From: Asterionellopsis glacialis
Lineage: Eukaryota > Bacillariophyta > Plagiogrammaphyceae > Rhaphoneidales > Asterionellopsidaceae
DNA: 25,314 bases
Direction of reading: 5' to 3'
Assembly (NCBI GenBank): GCA_014885115.2
Contig: WKLE02002901.1
Location: 1-25,314, forward strand
The position numbers and the translations under genes were made by a program. The notes beneath the pieces are model-generated. The model was not told the DNA's origin. It saw nothing but the letters and a program-made list of their open reading frames with translations, and made no database searches. How positions within the stretch are numbered: position 1 is the stretch's first letter; each line of letters opens with the position of its first letter. Shown here one piece after another: positions 1 to 9,791 of this stretch.

Positions 1-493
1 AAAAAAAAAAAAAAAAAAGACGCAACGACGAGAAAGAGAAAGAATAGACTCGCATAGAGGGTCACCTAACTAACTAACGAACTAGAACGGAACGGAACGA
101 TCCAAAAAGATCCCAATCAGAAAGACTGACACAGGGTTGTGCTGTGGTTGGAAAAAAAAAAAAAGTGAAAAAAACCATTGTGCTGCCAGCCGTATTTCGT
201 GGGCGTGACTGCGAGTTGACACTTTAAAAAAAAAAAAGACTTTTCAACTCTATTTTCTAATCAGAGAATCAACCGTGATAAAAAACCGGCCGTTACAATA
301 AAAAAGAAGAAACTATTTACTAGGCTAGAGTACGTAGTGTACATGGGGGTGTGGGAATCCATAAAGTGGAGATTTTTTTGTTTTTAAGTTTGGTGGTGTT
401 GGTGTCGGTTAGAAAGAAAGAGTGATTTGGAGGATTTTATTTTGTTTTTGAAAAAAGAAAAAAAAAAGGGAATCCAAATAGAAATTATTATAA
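1..493. other. Upstream region and probable 5' leader of the first gene
   Basis: No open frame of note. The window opens with an 18-base A run and has further A-rich or purine-rich runs near 152-164, 225-237 and 451-468. The last lies directly upstream of the ATG at 494 and is compatible with a transcribed leader. No convincing TATA box or other site can be named. Confidence 0.4.
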
Positions 494-1914
494 ATGAGAG
501 ATCCCAAAGACAGCTTACGACATCGTAGTGCTGTTTCTTCTCCATCTATATCACGAACACCTTCGTATGCAAGTCATTTAGATCCATCACCACCACCAAC
601 CTCTTCATCACATGTAGCTTTGATTATTGGCGAACAACAACAACAACAACAATCGCAACAATCGACGCAACATCAACATATCATAGGCAACAATAGCATT
701 CATTATAGCAGTGATATTGATGATCTTGAAACAGGTGGTACTGAAACAATAAACAACGACAAACACAACAAAACAAGTACTACTAGTGGTTCGTCATTCT
801 CTATATTTTCATCTCCAACTCGAAAACCATTACATTTAGGACCAACATTACCGTTAACGGATCCTAATACTAATAGCAATAACACTGGTGGTGGTGGTGG
901 TGGTTTATTTGGTGGTGTATTACGACGACGATCCTCACCTGTAAAACAATCTTCCTTTACTAAATCTTCCAAGACATTAGTGGAATCCGATTCACCTCGT
1001 ACTGATAAAAATATGCATCATCATCATCAACAACAATTGTATCAACCAGCGGTGGCTGTACCAGATTCCATGTATCGACATTATTACTATAATCATCAAC
1101 AACAACGAAAACAAGATTCAGCATGTTCTCTTCGATCATGTTGTCATGGATGCATGTATTTTTCAATAGTGGGCATGTCATTTTTACTTTTTGTAGGTAT
1201 TTTGGTAGATCAACAACCCTTATACTTACAAGGTGTACGACCTAAACAATGTGGTGGTAGTGGAAATAACAACAATAACAGCAATGCTAATAATAATAAA
1301 GCTTGTGCCAATACAGCCATCAATTATGTAACGTCAGGTGCACGATTACCTATAGCATCCACAGCGTAAGTGAGAGAATGAGAACATTTTGAAAAAACTA
1401 TTTCCTTTGACTTACTTGTAGATACCACTCTAACATTTGTGTTCGTATTCACAATCTTTACTTTATACCTTTTTTGTCTTGTTCCCCTTGTACAACTTAA
1501 AATTATTCTTGAAACACAAACGACGACGACGACGACGACAACAACGACGACGACGACGACATTGACAGTTACAAAACTGCTATAGCCTATTTTATAACAA
1601 TATTGATATGTATAATGTTTCTATATGATCCATTAAATATTATTCAAACCAGAATACGACGACGACAATATCATGATATACCAGATGCTGCAACAACAAA
1701 CGCTCCTAGAAGTGGTGGTTCCAGCCATACGAATATATCTATCCATATGGGCGATGCTGCTAGTAGTAGTGGTACAGCTGCCTATGAATATGAACCTAAT
1801 CTAATGTACGAAGTAAGCAGTAGGGTAGCTCCTATTATCAATCGTATACGACGATGGAGATATGCAGCTTCGGGTGGAGGAGCCAATAATTATAACAAAG
1901 CTAAAAAGAGATGA
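494..1914 (+). CDS. Unrecognised two-pass membrane protein, Q/N/H/S-rich N-terminus, one intron
   Basis: I do not recognise a family. The model is join(494..1365,1569..1914), 405 residues. The 203-base intron has a strong GTAAGT donor at 1366 and an AG at 1567-1568, and splicing in phase 2 joins two long open frames exactly. Residues 1-215 are low-complexity: Ser/Pro-rich at the start, with Gln, Gly and His runs. A hydrophobic segment lies at about 222-240, followed by a polar loop of about 50 residues with an Asn run and a few Cys. A second hydrophobic segment at about 294-312 is encoded by exon 2. The tail is basic, with Arg-Arg clusters and a final K-A-K-K-R. Two helices with both termini on the same side, probably cytosolic, is an inference. 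The nearer acceptor at 1420-1421 leads to a stop within about 25 codons and was not used. Gene reality is fairly sure; function is unknown. Confidence 0.72.
1519..1560 (+). repeat. (GAC)n trinucleotide run inside the intron
   Basis: GAC/CGA units, interrupted once by AAC AAC, run up to eight bases before the acceptor AG at 1567-1568. The repeat therefore sits where a polypyrimidine tract is expected. If not spliced out, it would be read in the exon 2 frame as a run of Asp. Confidence 0.75.
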
Positions 1915-2449
1915 TAATGGATGGATGAATTAATGAATCGATGGATGGAATTCTTCGTGGTGGATAGATAGGTAGATGCACACCATATATGCTGCATGAA
2001 TATTGTGTGTGACAACAAGATGTATCTACACATTATGCTCTGCCTTTCTTGATTTCCCTTGAAAACAAACACAAGGGTTTCGATGACAAGTATATGCAAT
2101 TTTCATATATTATAAACTATGGATACTGCAATGACTGACTATCATCCAACAGGAACCTTGTGGTCGGTGAAGATTCCTACATACAAACATTAATATAAAA
2201 TGCCCATCATTCTCATTTCCTAATTTTAAATTAAAGTATCGTCTGTATCATACACTGTCTGTACTTTGGTGAATGCCAAGAAAACTCCAATACTGTACTC
2301 GGTTTGGGGTTTACATTATGATGTTGTATTCTTAGCAACCCCCCTTTCAAAACAAGATAGAAAAAAAGGAAAAGTTCGTCTATTTTTGACGGATTGACAG
2401 ACAGATAGTGAGGATGGTGCGACGAAGGACCGGGGAGGCACAGTCCCTT
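1915..2449. other. Intergenic region, no gene seen
   Basis: This is AT-rich sequence, starting with GATG/GGAT-rich direct repeats at 1911-1950. It probably holds the 3' end of the first transcript. A minus-strand frame at 2316-2630 crosses the palindromic repeats and looks like chance. Confidence 0.4.
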
Positions 2450-2592
2450 GTACCTGGTACCAGTACCAGGTACCTACTGAAACGTCTCTACGAGGAAAAC
2501 GAACGACGAAGGAAAATCCATAATTACCTACCAGGTACCAGTATAATACGTGATTTTGCCCCCTGTATTTCGTACCAGGTACCCCTGGTACG
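2450..2592. repeat. Cluster of GTACCWGGTAC palindromes
   Basis: Three elements are visible. At 2450-2473, GTACCTGGTAC and GTACCAGGTAC form an inverted repeat with perfect 11-base arms and a two-base centre; each arm is also palindromic around its central base. At 2529-2540 there is TACCAGGTACCA. At 2571-2592, the arms CGTACCAGG and CCTGGTACG are perfect over 9 bases around a four-base centre. The cluster ends about 130 bases before the dioxygenase start codon. It could be a binding-site array, a hairpin in a leader RNA, or a mobile-element remnant. Confidence 0.8.
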
Positions 2593-2721
2593 AATTTAAT
2601 TGTCGCTAAATGACGTATTAATACTACCAAGTACGCTTGTGAGACCCGTCCGACGAAACAAATGCCTATCCCACCATGATACAGGTTCTCACAAAAGAGG
2701 CGGATTTTGTATTCTCACACC

Positions 2722-3615
2722 ATGATGACACACCGATTCCGCAGTTGGCTTCTTCTTGTGCTCCTACCATGTTTGCTTCTTTTTCCTTTTGTACGCGGCA
2801 AACCTGCCCCGTATGTGTTATCACAAGAACAGATGGATACCTTTCATCGTGATGGAGTTCTTGTCATACGGGGACTCCTTCAAGGAAACGACCTAAAGGG
2901 TGCCATACGAACCACCCGACGTATTCAACGGTTTCAAGGTCTAGGCCAACGGATCATGTATAAACTCTTTCCAAATTACAAATTAATTGAATTTCAAACT
3001 TGGAAAAAGCACAAGGTATTGGAAAGGATAGCATTTGATTCAGCAGCACCTACCATATGTGCAAGACTCATGGGTCTCGATAATGACAATGATGATGACA
3101 ATCATGCCTCTCAGAACCACCCTAATAAGAACAGTCATCACCGGTCTCTTCGTTTGCTCAAGGATGCAGTGTTCGGATATCGCGCTGGTGATGAGGGATG
3201 TGGTTGGCATGTCGATGACAAAGGTTTTTGGCCCTGCGAGGATCGGAATATAGGAAAAAGAGATGCTGGAATCAATGTATGGATCACACTATCACCTGTC
3301 ACTGCTGCCGAGGGTGGTGGTCTTGCAGTTGCACCTGGAACACACAAAATGTCCTTTACCAAAAAGGCACGGGATGCCATTGCAGAAAAAGGAGCACTCA
3401 CAACCTGTCACCTCCAAGTACTCCAACCAGAGTGTCATGCAAAGATGGAATCTCTCAAGAAAGTTTATGATTTACAACCGGGAGATGCAATTTTTCATGA
3501 TCGATACGTATTCCACCGAGCTGATCATTTCGTTGATTCCAATAAAAAGAGGGGAGGTGTGAAACAACGTATATCTCTCCGATACGTTCCGGATGATTCT
3601 ACATTTCAAGGTTGA
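2722..3615 (+). CDS. Phytanoyl-CoA dioxygenase (PhyH)-like Fe(II)/2-oxoglutarate oxygenase with signal peptide
   Basis: This 297-residue protein belongs to the PhyH family, whose members hydroxylate small molecules using Fe(II), O2 and 2-oxoglutarate; the substrate cannot be predicted here. The N-terminus has basic residues, then a Leu-rich hydrophobic core, then V-R-G-K-P, which reads as a signal peptide to about residue 24. The family opening follows (S-Q-E-Q, then F-H-R-D-G-V-L-V-I-R-G). The iron-binding H-x-D is His163-Val-Asp165 in C-G-W-H-V-D-D. A distal His sits at 265 in Y-V-F-H-R, and an Arg near 283 or 287 is a candidate 2-oxoglutarate ligand. The first ATG after an upstream in-frame stop is at 2722, with a second ATG at 2725. 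The frame ends at TGA 3613-3615, but the same frame then continues open to 3816 with plausible coding sequence (next entry). No intron is needed. Confidence 0.85.
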   Translation: MMTHRFRSWLLLVLLPCLLLFPFVRGKPAPYVLSQEQMDTFHRDGVLVIRGLLQGNDLKGAIRTTRRIQRFQGLGQRIMYKLFPNYKLIEFQTWKKHKVLERIAFDSAAPTICARLMGLDNDNDDDNHASQNHPNKNSHHRSLRLLKDAVFGYRAGDEGCGWHVDDKGFWPCEDRNIGKRDAGINVWITLSPVTAAEGGGLAVAPGTHKMSFTKKARDAIAEKGALTTCHLQVLQPECHAKMESLKKVYDLQPGDAIFHDRYVFHRADHFVDSNKKRGGVKQRISLRYVPDDSTFQG

Positions 3616-3816
3616 GGGTCAGAAGTGGCGGCAAATGTCAAGAATTTGTCGACGGGTGATGCCATACGCAAAGGAGCCGAGTACTATCCTCAAACATGGC
3701 CAGATTCCTTACCAGAAGAACGAAATAAAAAAGGTCTCAAGCAGGAGAAAGTATTTACCTTGAAGACCGCATCTAAAATTATTTGGAAAAGAGCTATGAG
3801 TAAGAGAAAGGACTAA
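3616..3816 (+). pseudogene. In-frame continuation of the PhyH-like gene behind a TGA codon
   Basis: These 66 codons are in exactly the frame of the upstream oxygenase and end at TAA 3814-3816. The translation looks like real protein: it contains T-G-D-A-I, then A-E-Y-Y-P-Q-T-W-P, and a Lys-rich end. A Y/F-P-x-x-W-P element near the C-terminus is, from memory, usual for many PhyH proteins. Possible explanations are a nonsense allele or base error at 3613, readthrough or selenocysteine decoding of TGA (diatoms do have selenoproteins), or a 3' UTR that looks coding by chance. A 12-base GT-AG interval (3611-3622) spans the TGA but is too short for a spliceosomal intron. Confidence 0.5.
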
Positions 3817-4218
3817 AATATATATGAATGTGTGTGTATAGCCTACTGAGGAGCAGCATGAAGCAAAAAAGTGACAAATACACATCGTCCTTGCATTCAC
3901 TCTTTCTATTGGAATGCCAGCAAGACGCGTCTGGTACCTGGTACTAGTATTGTTCTGCATATTTTTCAAATATCCACGTCATCTTGTAGTGAGAAAATGG
4001 TATCCCTCTTGCCACCAAGAGCGACTTCTTTCTTTATCCATAACTACGCTCTAAAAAGATTTTGAACCGCCTACTGCAAGTATTGTATTCACTGACCGTA
4101 GCTGTAATTGCATATTTTATATGTTTAGAATACCATTTTTTAATTTATGAAGTTCATAACTGATGAGGCATGCGGAGAGCTAATGTCGTACTGAATTATA
4201 GAACAAAACACTTTTTTT
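3817..4218. other. Short convergent intergenic region
   Basis: This lies between two genes transcribed toward each other, so it should hold both 3' ends. It contains one exact copy of the GTACCTGGTAC palindrome at 3934-3944. No reading frame here is convincing, and no clear SECIS element could be recognised by eye. Confidence 0.45.
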
Positions 4219-5538
4219 TCAATTACGACTCATAAATGTGTCTGCAAGAAGTTTGCGATAGTCATCATTGCTACTACTGTCATCATCATTGTCTTGAGGG
4301 GGTGACGTTGTTTTTACACCAGGTAGAAATCCATAATTTAAAAGTAATTCTGAATCTTTTTTTGTTCCATAACTAATGTAAAGTTGTGGTTTTGTTCCAC
4401 CACCTTGTTGTTCATCTTCTTCCATGACGACACAGCTAGGTCCAACACTTAATGTAAAACAATTTGATATAGGATCTAATTCAATCAAGGAATCGGCAGA
4501 TTCCAAATGATTGGCACTATCAATCATGGGTAACAATACAACGGATTCCTTGGAAGAGGATGACATGACATTGATCAATGTAGGTATAGCAGCTACCAAT
4601 CCCAAACCAAGTAAGGCTGCATCATTGGGGTATGGATTATCCTTAATCACAAAGTTATACCCAATAATAGCAGCCAAGGCAGGTGCACCAATGGATGGAA
4701 TGAGTGTTGGTAATGATTCACTCACACTCTCAAAGGTACCACGAAAACTGCGTGAATGAACAACCTCCAGGGCCCATACAAATTGTTCCCATGTCATTTC
4801 GTTCTTGATACTACTCTTTTCATATTTTGCTTTCCATTGATCTTGTTGAGTTTGGTGTAATTCTAAAATCTTACGTCCAGCATTGGACTGATTCAAACGT
4901 TCCTTTTGTGATGTTGTCCAATGACGAATAGCATCAGGTGCTGTACTAGGTGGAACATATGATGTCGTATCACTATCACTACTACCTGCCCATCCTTTTG
5001 TCAACAAGGCACAATATCCTGAAATGTTACTTTTGTCACGTAATTGTATTTGATTCCATAATTGGTGTGCCAAGGATGAATCCCATGTTTCATCATATTT
5101 GGATCGTAATACAATAGATTGTGGTATTTGTAAAATTTTTGTATTTGGTTGTGGTAATTGCTGATTTTCATTACAGGCGAATGTTAAACCACGTAACGAT
5201 CCAAAAAACACATCATGAGAAAGACTAGATGCATCATATTGACAGTCTTTCGTAGTTTGTAACCATTGTTCAAATTCCGAAACTCCACCCAATACAGTAC
5301 TACTAGTACTACTAGTGGATGAATAGCACCTTGTTGATTGAACATGACGGTGGATACGTGCCCCAAAGAGATTATTGTTACTTTGGTTGGATGCTGATAC
5401 CGAAAACAAAGAAGATTGCAAGAAACTTTTACTCGAATGATGATTAGAGTTTGATGTGAATGCCGTTACCGTAGTTGTAGTTGATATGAACAATATCGTT
5501 GCCAGCACGGCAGGTGGAAAAACAAATCGTTTTGACAT
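4219..5538 (-). CDS. Plastid-targeted SET-domain protein methyltransferase (Rubisco LSMT/SETD-like) with hydrophobic insert
   Basis: This 439-residue intronless protein resembles the SET proteins related to Rubisco large-subunit lysine methyltransferase. Residues 1-26 form a signal peptide ending in V-T-A, with Phe27 after it; this fits the diatom plastid bipartite presequence, followed by a Ser/Asn-rich transit region to about 80. Family landmarks are R-G-L at 116-118, W-E-Q-F-V-W-A then H-S-R-S-F at 250-265, M-I-D-S-A-N-H at 338-344, I-S-Y-G at 388-391 and N-Y-G-F at 401-404. The last three form the SAM-binding and catalytic end of the fold. Between S-R-S-F and the N-H motif lies an insert of about 70 residues with two hydrophobic stretches (about 279-297 and 307-324). 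The protein ends soon after N-Y-G-F, so the usual C-terminal substrate-binding domain is missing. The substrate is unknown; Rubisco should not be assumed. Confidence 0.78.
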   Translation of the reverse strand: MSKRFVFPPAVLATILFISTTTTVTAFTSNSNHHSSKSFLQSSLFSVSASNQSNNNLFGARIHRHVQSTRCYSSTSSTSSTVLGGVSEFEQWLQTTKDCQYDASSLSHDVFFGSLRGLTFACNENQQLPQPNTKILQIPQSIVLRSKYDETWDSSLAHQLWNQIQLRDKSNISGYCALLTKGWAGSSDSDTTSYVPPSTAPDAIRHWTTSQKERLNQSNAGRKILELHQTQQDQWKAKYEKSSIKNEMTWEQFVWALEVVHSRSFRGTFESVSESLPTLIPSIGAPALAAIIGYNFVIKDNPYPNDAALLGLGLVAAIPTLINVMSSSSKESVVLLPMIDSANHLESADSLIELDPISNCFTLSVGPSCVVMEEDEQQGGGTKPQLYISYGTKKDSELLLNYGFLPGVKTTSPPQDNDDDSSSNDDYRKLLADTFMSRN

Positions 5539-5701
5539 TGTGCAATGACGTAATCACTTTTCCAACCTGCTCTTTATCAGCTACACAATCAGAGAAATCA
5601 AAGTATATATCTTTTGCTTCTATCTATATAGTCTCTAGAGATTTCTTTTAAATGAAGCCAATCAGCCTCTCGATTGTGTGTGGTGTAGTATTCAGGATTT
5701 C

Positions 5702-5720
5702 AGTGTGTGTGTGTGTGTTG
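5702..5720. repeat. (GT)n dinucleotide tract
   Basis: A near-continuous run of GT units upstream of the SET gene; an ordinary microsatellite. Confidence 0.7.
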
Positions 5721-6398
5721 TGTCAGCGTGGGGGGTTCCATGTCACAAACAAAAGGGACGGACAGCTTTCGATCCGCCAGAGAACGAGAGAAAAATTCCT
5801 TAAAGATGAGGAAAACACATCACAGGATATCCCATAATATTTTATATAACACTTGAAAAAAATCAAACCCAAGAAGAGAAAGTGCGTACTTGAACACTCC
5901 TTATCATGTACTTTATGGGAGTGGTATCTGCCTGGCTGGCGCCGCTGCAAGATGACGCCCGGCGCTGTGAATATCTTGTCTGTCTCCACAAAAAGAATTT
6001 TCCTCATCTCCTCTTGTCTAGTCTACACGGAGCCTACGTAGCAACCGTAGAGAGATCATCCACCGCAAACATGACCGAACTCATCCGCGGGAAAGAAACC
6101 AAGAGGGGAAGGGGTAGACAAGAGGAATTACCGTATTCAGGTCAAGTCCTTCAAACTAACTAGTTTCTGTTTAATATTATATTTTTTAAAAAATCTATTA
6201 TTGTAAAGGATTACAAATACAATGCTATGCAATCAATGTAATTATTCTAATTCTTTTGAGAATAATCAAGAAACTAAAAATATTGAATTTTACTTCACCC
6301 TCTCTAGATTTTAAGTCTTGTTTCGTTTACTGCCCCGTACAATTTGTATGAATCCCACTGATATCAGGTAGAAAAGATACTATTTTATATATGTAGTC

Positions 6399-6409
6399 CT
6401 ACCAGGTAG
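6399..6409. repeat. Isolated CTACCAGGTAG palindrome
   Basis: A perfect 11-base odd palindrome of the same core (TACCWGGTA) that clusters at 2450-2592. It lies about 490 bases upstream of the MORN-protein start codon. Confidence 0.6.
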
Positions 6410-6895
6410 ACAGGCAGATCGAACTTTCCAGTTGCAGTGGAGGGCTACCGTAGTATGTGTTAAATAGCAAGGCGGGGATTCTAACTTCGCCTTTGTGAAA
6501 TAACAGTACGAGTATTATGGTCGTATGGTAGGCAAACATGACCTCTCAAAATTTGGATCAAGTAGAGATTACCTACTCAACAAGAAGCGGAGACAAAAGA
6601 CAGGAACAAAGAGGAGACAAGACCCGCCTTGAACATTGCATTTCCCGAATTCGTGTGATACTCTACCACGACCGAAATACGCACAAGAAGCAAAAAGTAT
6701 CAAAACGAAACACCATAAAAAGAAGACTATCATCGTCGATTGGAACCGAAATCTTGTGTATCGGTTGTACCAAGGCAATCTAAACACTCATTCGGAAAAA
6801 GTTCACAGAGTATATTATTGTGCATTGACTCATCCGAGTGATTGATCATTGGGTTGTATCTGTTCAAAGAAACAACACAACTTCAAAAAATCAAT

Positions 6896-9405
6896 ATGGC
6901 AACACCAGCAAGACCAAGAACAGGTCAATGTTTGCAACATTCGAAACCAAATTCATCATGTGTGACATGTCAAGCATGGGTACAAATTGATCGTGAATAT
7001 CAAAAGTTGGACTTGGAAAAGGAAGCCTTGAGATTAGATCAAAAATTAGCTAGAGCGGAAGCCAAGGTACAGAAACGCGATCATCAAAAGGAAGTACAAA
7101 AACTACAACATGCTCATGCAACAGAAATTGAAAAAATTCAAAAATCAATGGACCAACAAATTCAAAAGGAATTACAAACACAAGAACAAAAACATGAAGC
7201 AAGTAAAATTCAATTGGAAGAACAGGTCCATACGTTGACAGTCCAACTTCAAAGTCAAACTGAGCAGATCGAACAAGACAAGTTAGAAACTAAGCAACTT
7301 GTGGAAAATCATACCAAGGAAATGAAAACATATCAAATTCAAATTGACGATTTAAACACACAAGTAGAACAAAATCGATTTAATATGGAATTATTACAAG
7401 TATTAAAAGAAGAAAAGGAGGCTTGGGAAATACAAGAAAAACAATTGATGGAAAAATTAGAACAATCTGATAACCAAATGGAACAATTGAAAAATGATCT
7501 ACAAGATCAACAAGACGAATGGACCACCAAGGAAATGAATTACAAAACAGAGATTGAAAATGGACACGAAAATTTAAAGTTTAGTCAAAATGAAATACAA
7601 CAATACCGTTCCACTATCAAAGAGTTAGAACAGGAGATGTTGGATCTCAAGGAACAGCAACAGGAAAAGCTTGAAAGGAGCAAGGGTGACAACGGCGAGA
7701 ACGATGATGACAACAACGACGACGATATTGATGACGCTGACACAGTCATTACACCTGATGATTTAACAATTATGGTAATGGAAAATCAACGTTTACAAAA
7801 AGAAAAGGATGATGCCTTGGCAGCGCTGCACCACAAATTTGAATCGTTGCAAGAATCATCACGCAAATTAGAAATGTCAAATGATACACATTCTCAAAAA
7901 ATGATTTTATTAGTTGCACAAGTTGAAAAGCAACAAGAACAAATATTGGAAGAAGAAGTGGCATTAAAACAACGTGTCACTCATCTCACTGATGAGCTTG
8001 ATGCACTCATCCAAGAGGGTGAAGCAGCTACAGCACAACCACCAGCATTAACATCATCGTCATCTTCATTTACGCATCCCTTTGATGAAAGTAGAACTGC
8101 AAGTAGCGCAGTCTTGAATCAACAACAGCAGCAACAACAGCCACCCATACCACCACCATTAATGAAATACACGGAACAAAATGCGAGCATCCCTAATAAT
8201 GATGACACTGATGGATTATTAAAATTACAACAACAGTTGGAACAAATGGAGTTACAACAAAAACGATACTTACAAGATCAAAGTTTTAAAAAGAAAGAAC
8301 TTGAATCATTACTGAATCAAGTAGATGAAAAACAACAAACTTTTCGCCAAAGTGTACCTGATATCAAAGCACAATTTGAACGTTTCGGTAGGCAATTAGA
8401 CGAATTAGGGACTCTTGATGATAGTATAGATACTGAAACTACCACGACGACGAATTTAAATGACTCCCCTGTCCTACGAAGTTCATTACTATCATCACCA
8501 TCTGCTGTTGCGACTGCCAGTAGTGAGAATCTAAAAGAAGAAACAATGACGGGTGATATGACCGATCGTAGTTTAGGTCATGGTGGTCAAGGTGCGTCTG
8601 CTACAACCGCACCAGCACGTGCAAATGATTATCAGAAAAATTCACAACGAACATTGGATTCCAATGCTACTGGTACTAGTGGTTCTTCAAATCCGTACAA
8701 CAACAGCAGCAGTAGTAAAAGATCACATCATGTCACAAATTATATGTATACAGATCCAATATCTGGTGTAAATGGCCGATATACTGGATATATGTCACAA
8801 GAAACAGGTCCTACCGAACGAGGGACACTTAAATTTCAGAATGGTGACATTTATGAAGGTGAATTTAAAGATGGTGTCTTTCAAGGACATGGTGTATATA
8901 CATCTGCTAATGGTGAATTATGTAAGTAACATCATGTATCTTTACAAGATACCTTGACATGAAGAATACATCATTATCATGTATTACAGTATTGACGCTG
9001 AATCAATATTGTCCTTTTTCTAAATCTCTCTACTTTTGCAATCTCGTTTTTATTCAAACACAAACATGCATTACAGATACTGGTTCCTTCTTGAATGGAA
9101 AACGTCATGGTAATGGAGCCTTGATTTGTGCCAATGGTGAAGTATATGATGGCGGATTTGAAAATGGGAAACGACATGGAACAGGAACACTAACGAAAGA
9201 AACGGGTGGTAAATACGAAGGTGAATGGAGTAACAATAAACGTGATGGTTCAGGTGTGTATCACTATCCTGATGGTCGTACTTACACTGGGGAATACAAA
9301 GATAATCGTCCACACGGACAGGGTATTGAAACAAGTCATGATGGTCATGTCATTTATGAAGGACAATGGAGTTATGGTGAATTTGTTTCCCAATCAAAAC
9401 GGTAG
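6896..9405 (+). CDS. Coiled-coil and MORN-repeat protein, one intron
   Basis: The model is join(6896..8921,9077..9405), 784 residues. The 155-base intron has donor GTAAGT at 8922 and acceptor ACAG ending at 9076. Splicing in phase 1 creates a Tyr codon that restores the MORN pattern G-E-L-Y-T-G-S-F across the junction. The start is the ATG at 6896, just before the conserved-looking part. Near the N-terminus, Cys12, His15, Cys22 and Cys25 have the spacing of a small zinc site. Gln/Glu/Lys-rich coiled coil runs from about 30 to 375, broken by an Asp/Asn-rich acidic stretch near 263-283. A Ser/Gln/Pro-rich linker and another coiled-coil segment (about 440-500) follow. Residues 626-784 hold about six MORN repeats (Y-x-G-x-F/W-x-x-G/N-x-x-x-G-x-G). 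MORN arrays commonly act as membrane- or cytoskeleton-associated scaffolds; a scaffold role here is inferred. Confidence 0.85.
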
Positions 9406-9791
9406 AGTTGTCTCGTTCTCTGCTAGATAGTACTTCTTCGATGTAAAAGCTACATTTGCAATGGACATGCGAGTAAACATACATGATGTTGTATTGCATG
9501 GAAGAGAAAGAGAGAGAGAGAAATCTTTTTTAGTAGCACAAGAAATAGTGCAAAGAGTGTTTTTCCCTAATAGTTTAGTATTTTTACAATCTGTATCTAA
9601 CTCTTTCGATCTACAAGGTCACAACGAATCAATTGTTTCAAGTTTAAACAATGTGGTTGCCGTTTCCTTTCCAAGTAAAAAATATTTTGTTATCGGGTGT
9701 TTGTTCTTTTTTTTCCCGCTGTTGAAAGATACCATAGTTTTGAGGTGCGTGCACAGATGTTACCACTGCAATGTACACGCTATACCTCTTT
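9406..9791. other. Convergent 3' region between MORN and WD40 genes
   Basis: A purine run (GAGAGA) at about 9501-9521 and T-rich tracts, as expected for overlapping or adjacent 3' UTRs. A 137-codon plus-strand frame (9461-9874) crosses it and enters the WD40 gene antisense. Its Phe-rich translation shows no family features and is taken as chance. Confidence 0.45.

Larger units (their letters stand above)
5539..6895. other. Divergent promoter region between the SET gene and the MORN gene
   Basis: About 1.36 kb without a convincing gene. TATA-like stretches lie at 5603-5610 and 5620-5630, suitably placed for the minus-strand SET gene. There is a (GT)n tract at about 5702-5720, a 14-base AT palindrome at 6181-6194, and CTACCAGGTAG at 6399-6409, a perfect palindrome of the dispersed motif with ATCAGGTAG nearby at about 6362. 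A hairpin with AAGGCG/CGCCTT arms sits at 6469-6493. Frames at 5906-6163 and 6538-6783 resemble no family and lack coding character. Confidence 0.45.

Noticed and set aside
1366..1421. Alternative 56-base intron using the nearer AG
   Set aside because: The spliced frame would hit a TAA within about 25 codons, while the acceptor at 1567-1568 joins a long open frame encoding a hydrophobic segment.
3611..3622. 12-base GT-AG micro-intron removing the TGA in the PhyH-like gene
   Set aside because: It keeps frame, but it is shorter than any spliceosomal intron I know of, so it was not modelled.
5906..6163. 85-codon plus-strand frame with a true ATG
   Set aside because: It has no recognisable domain and no splice or promoter support; such lengths arise by chance in this composition.
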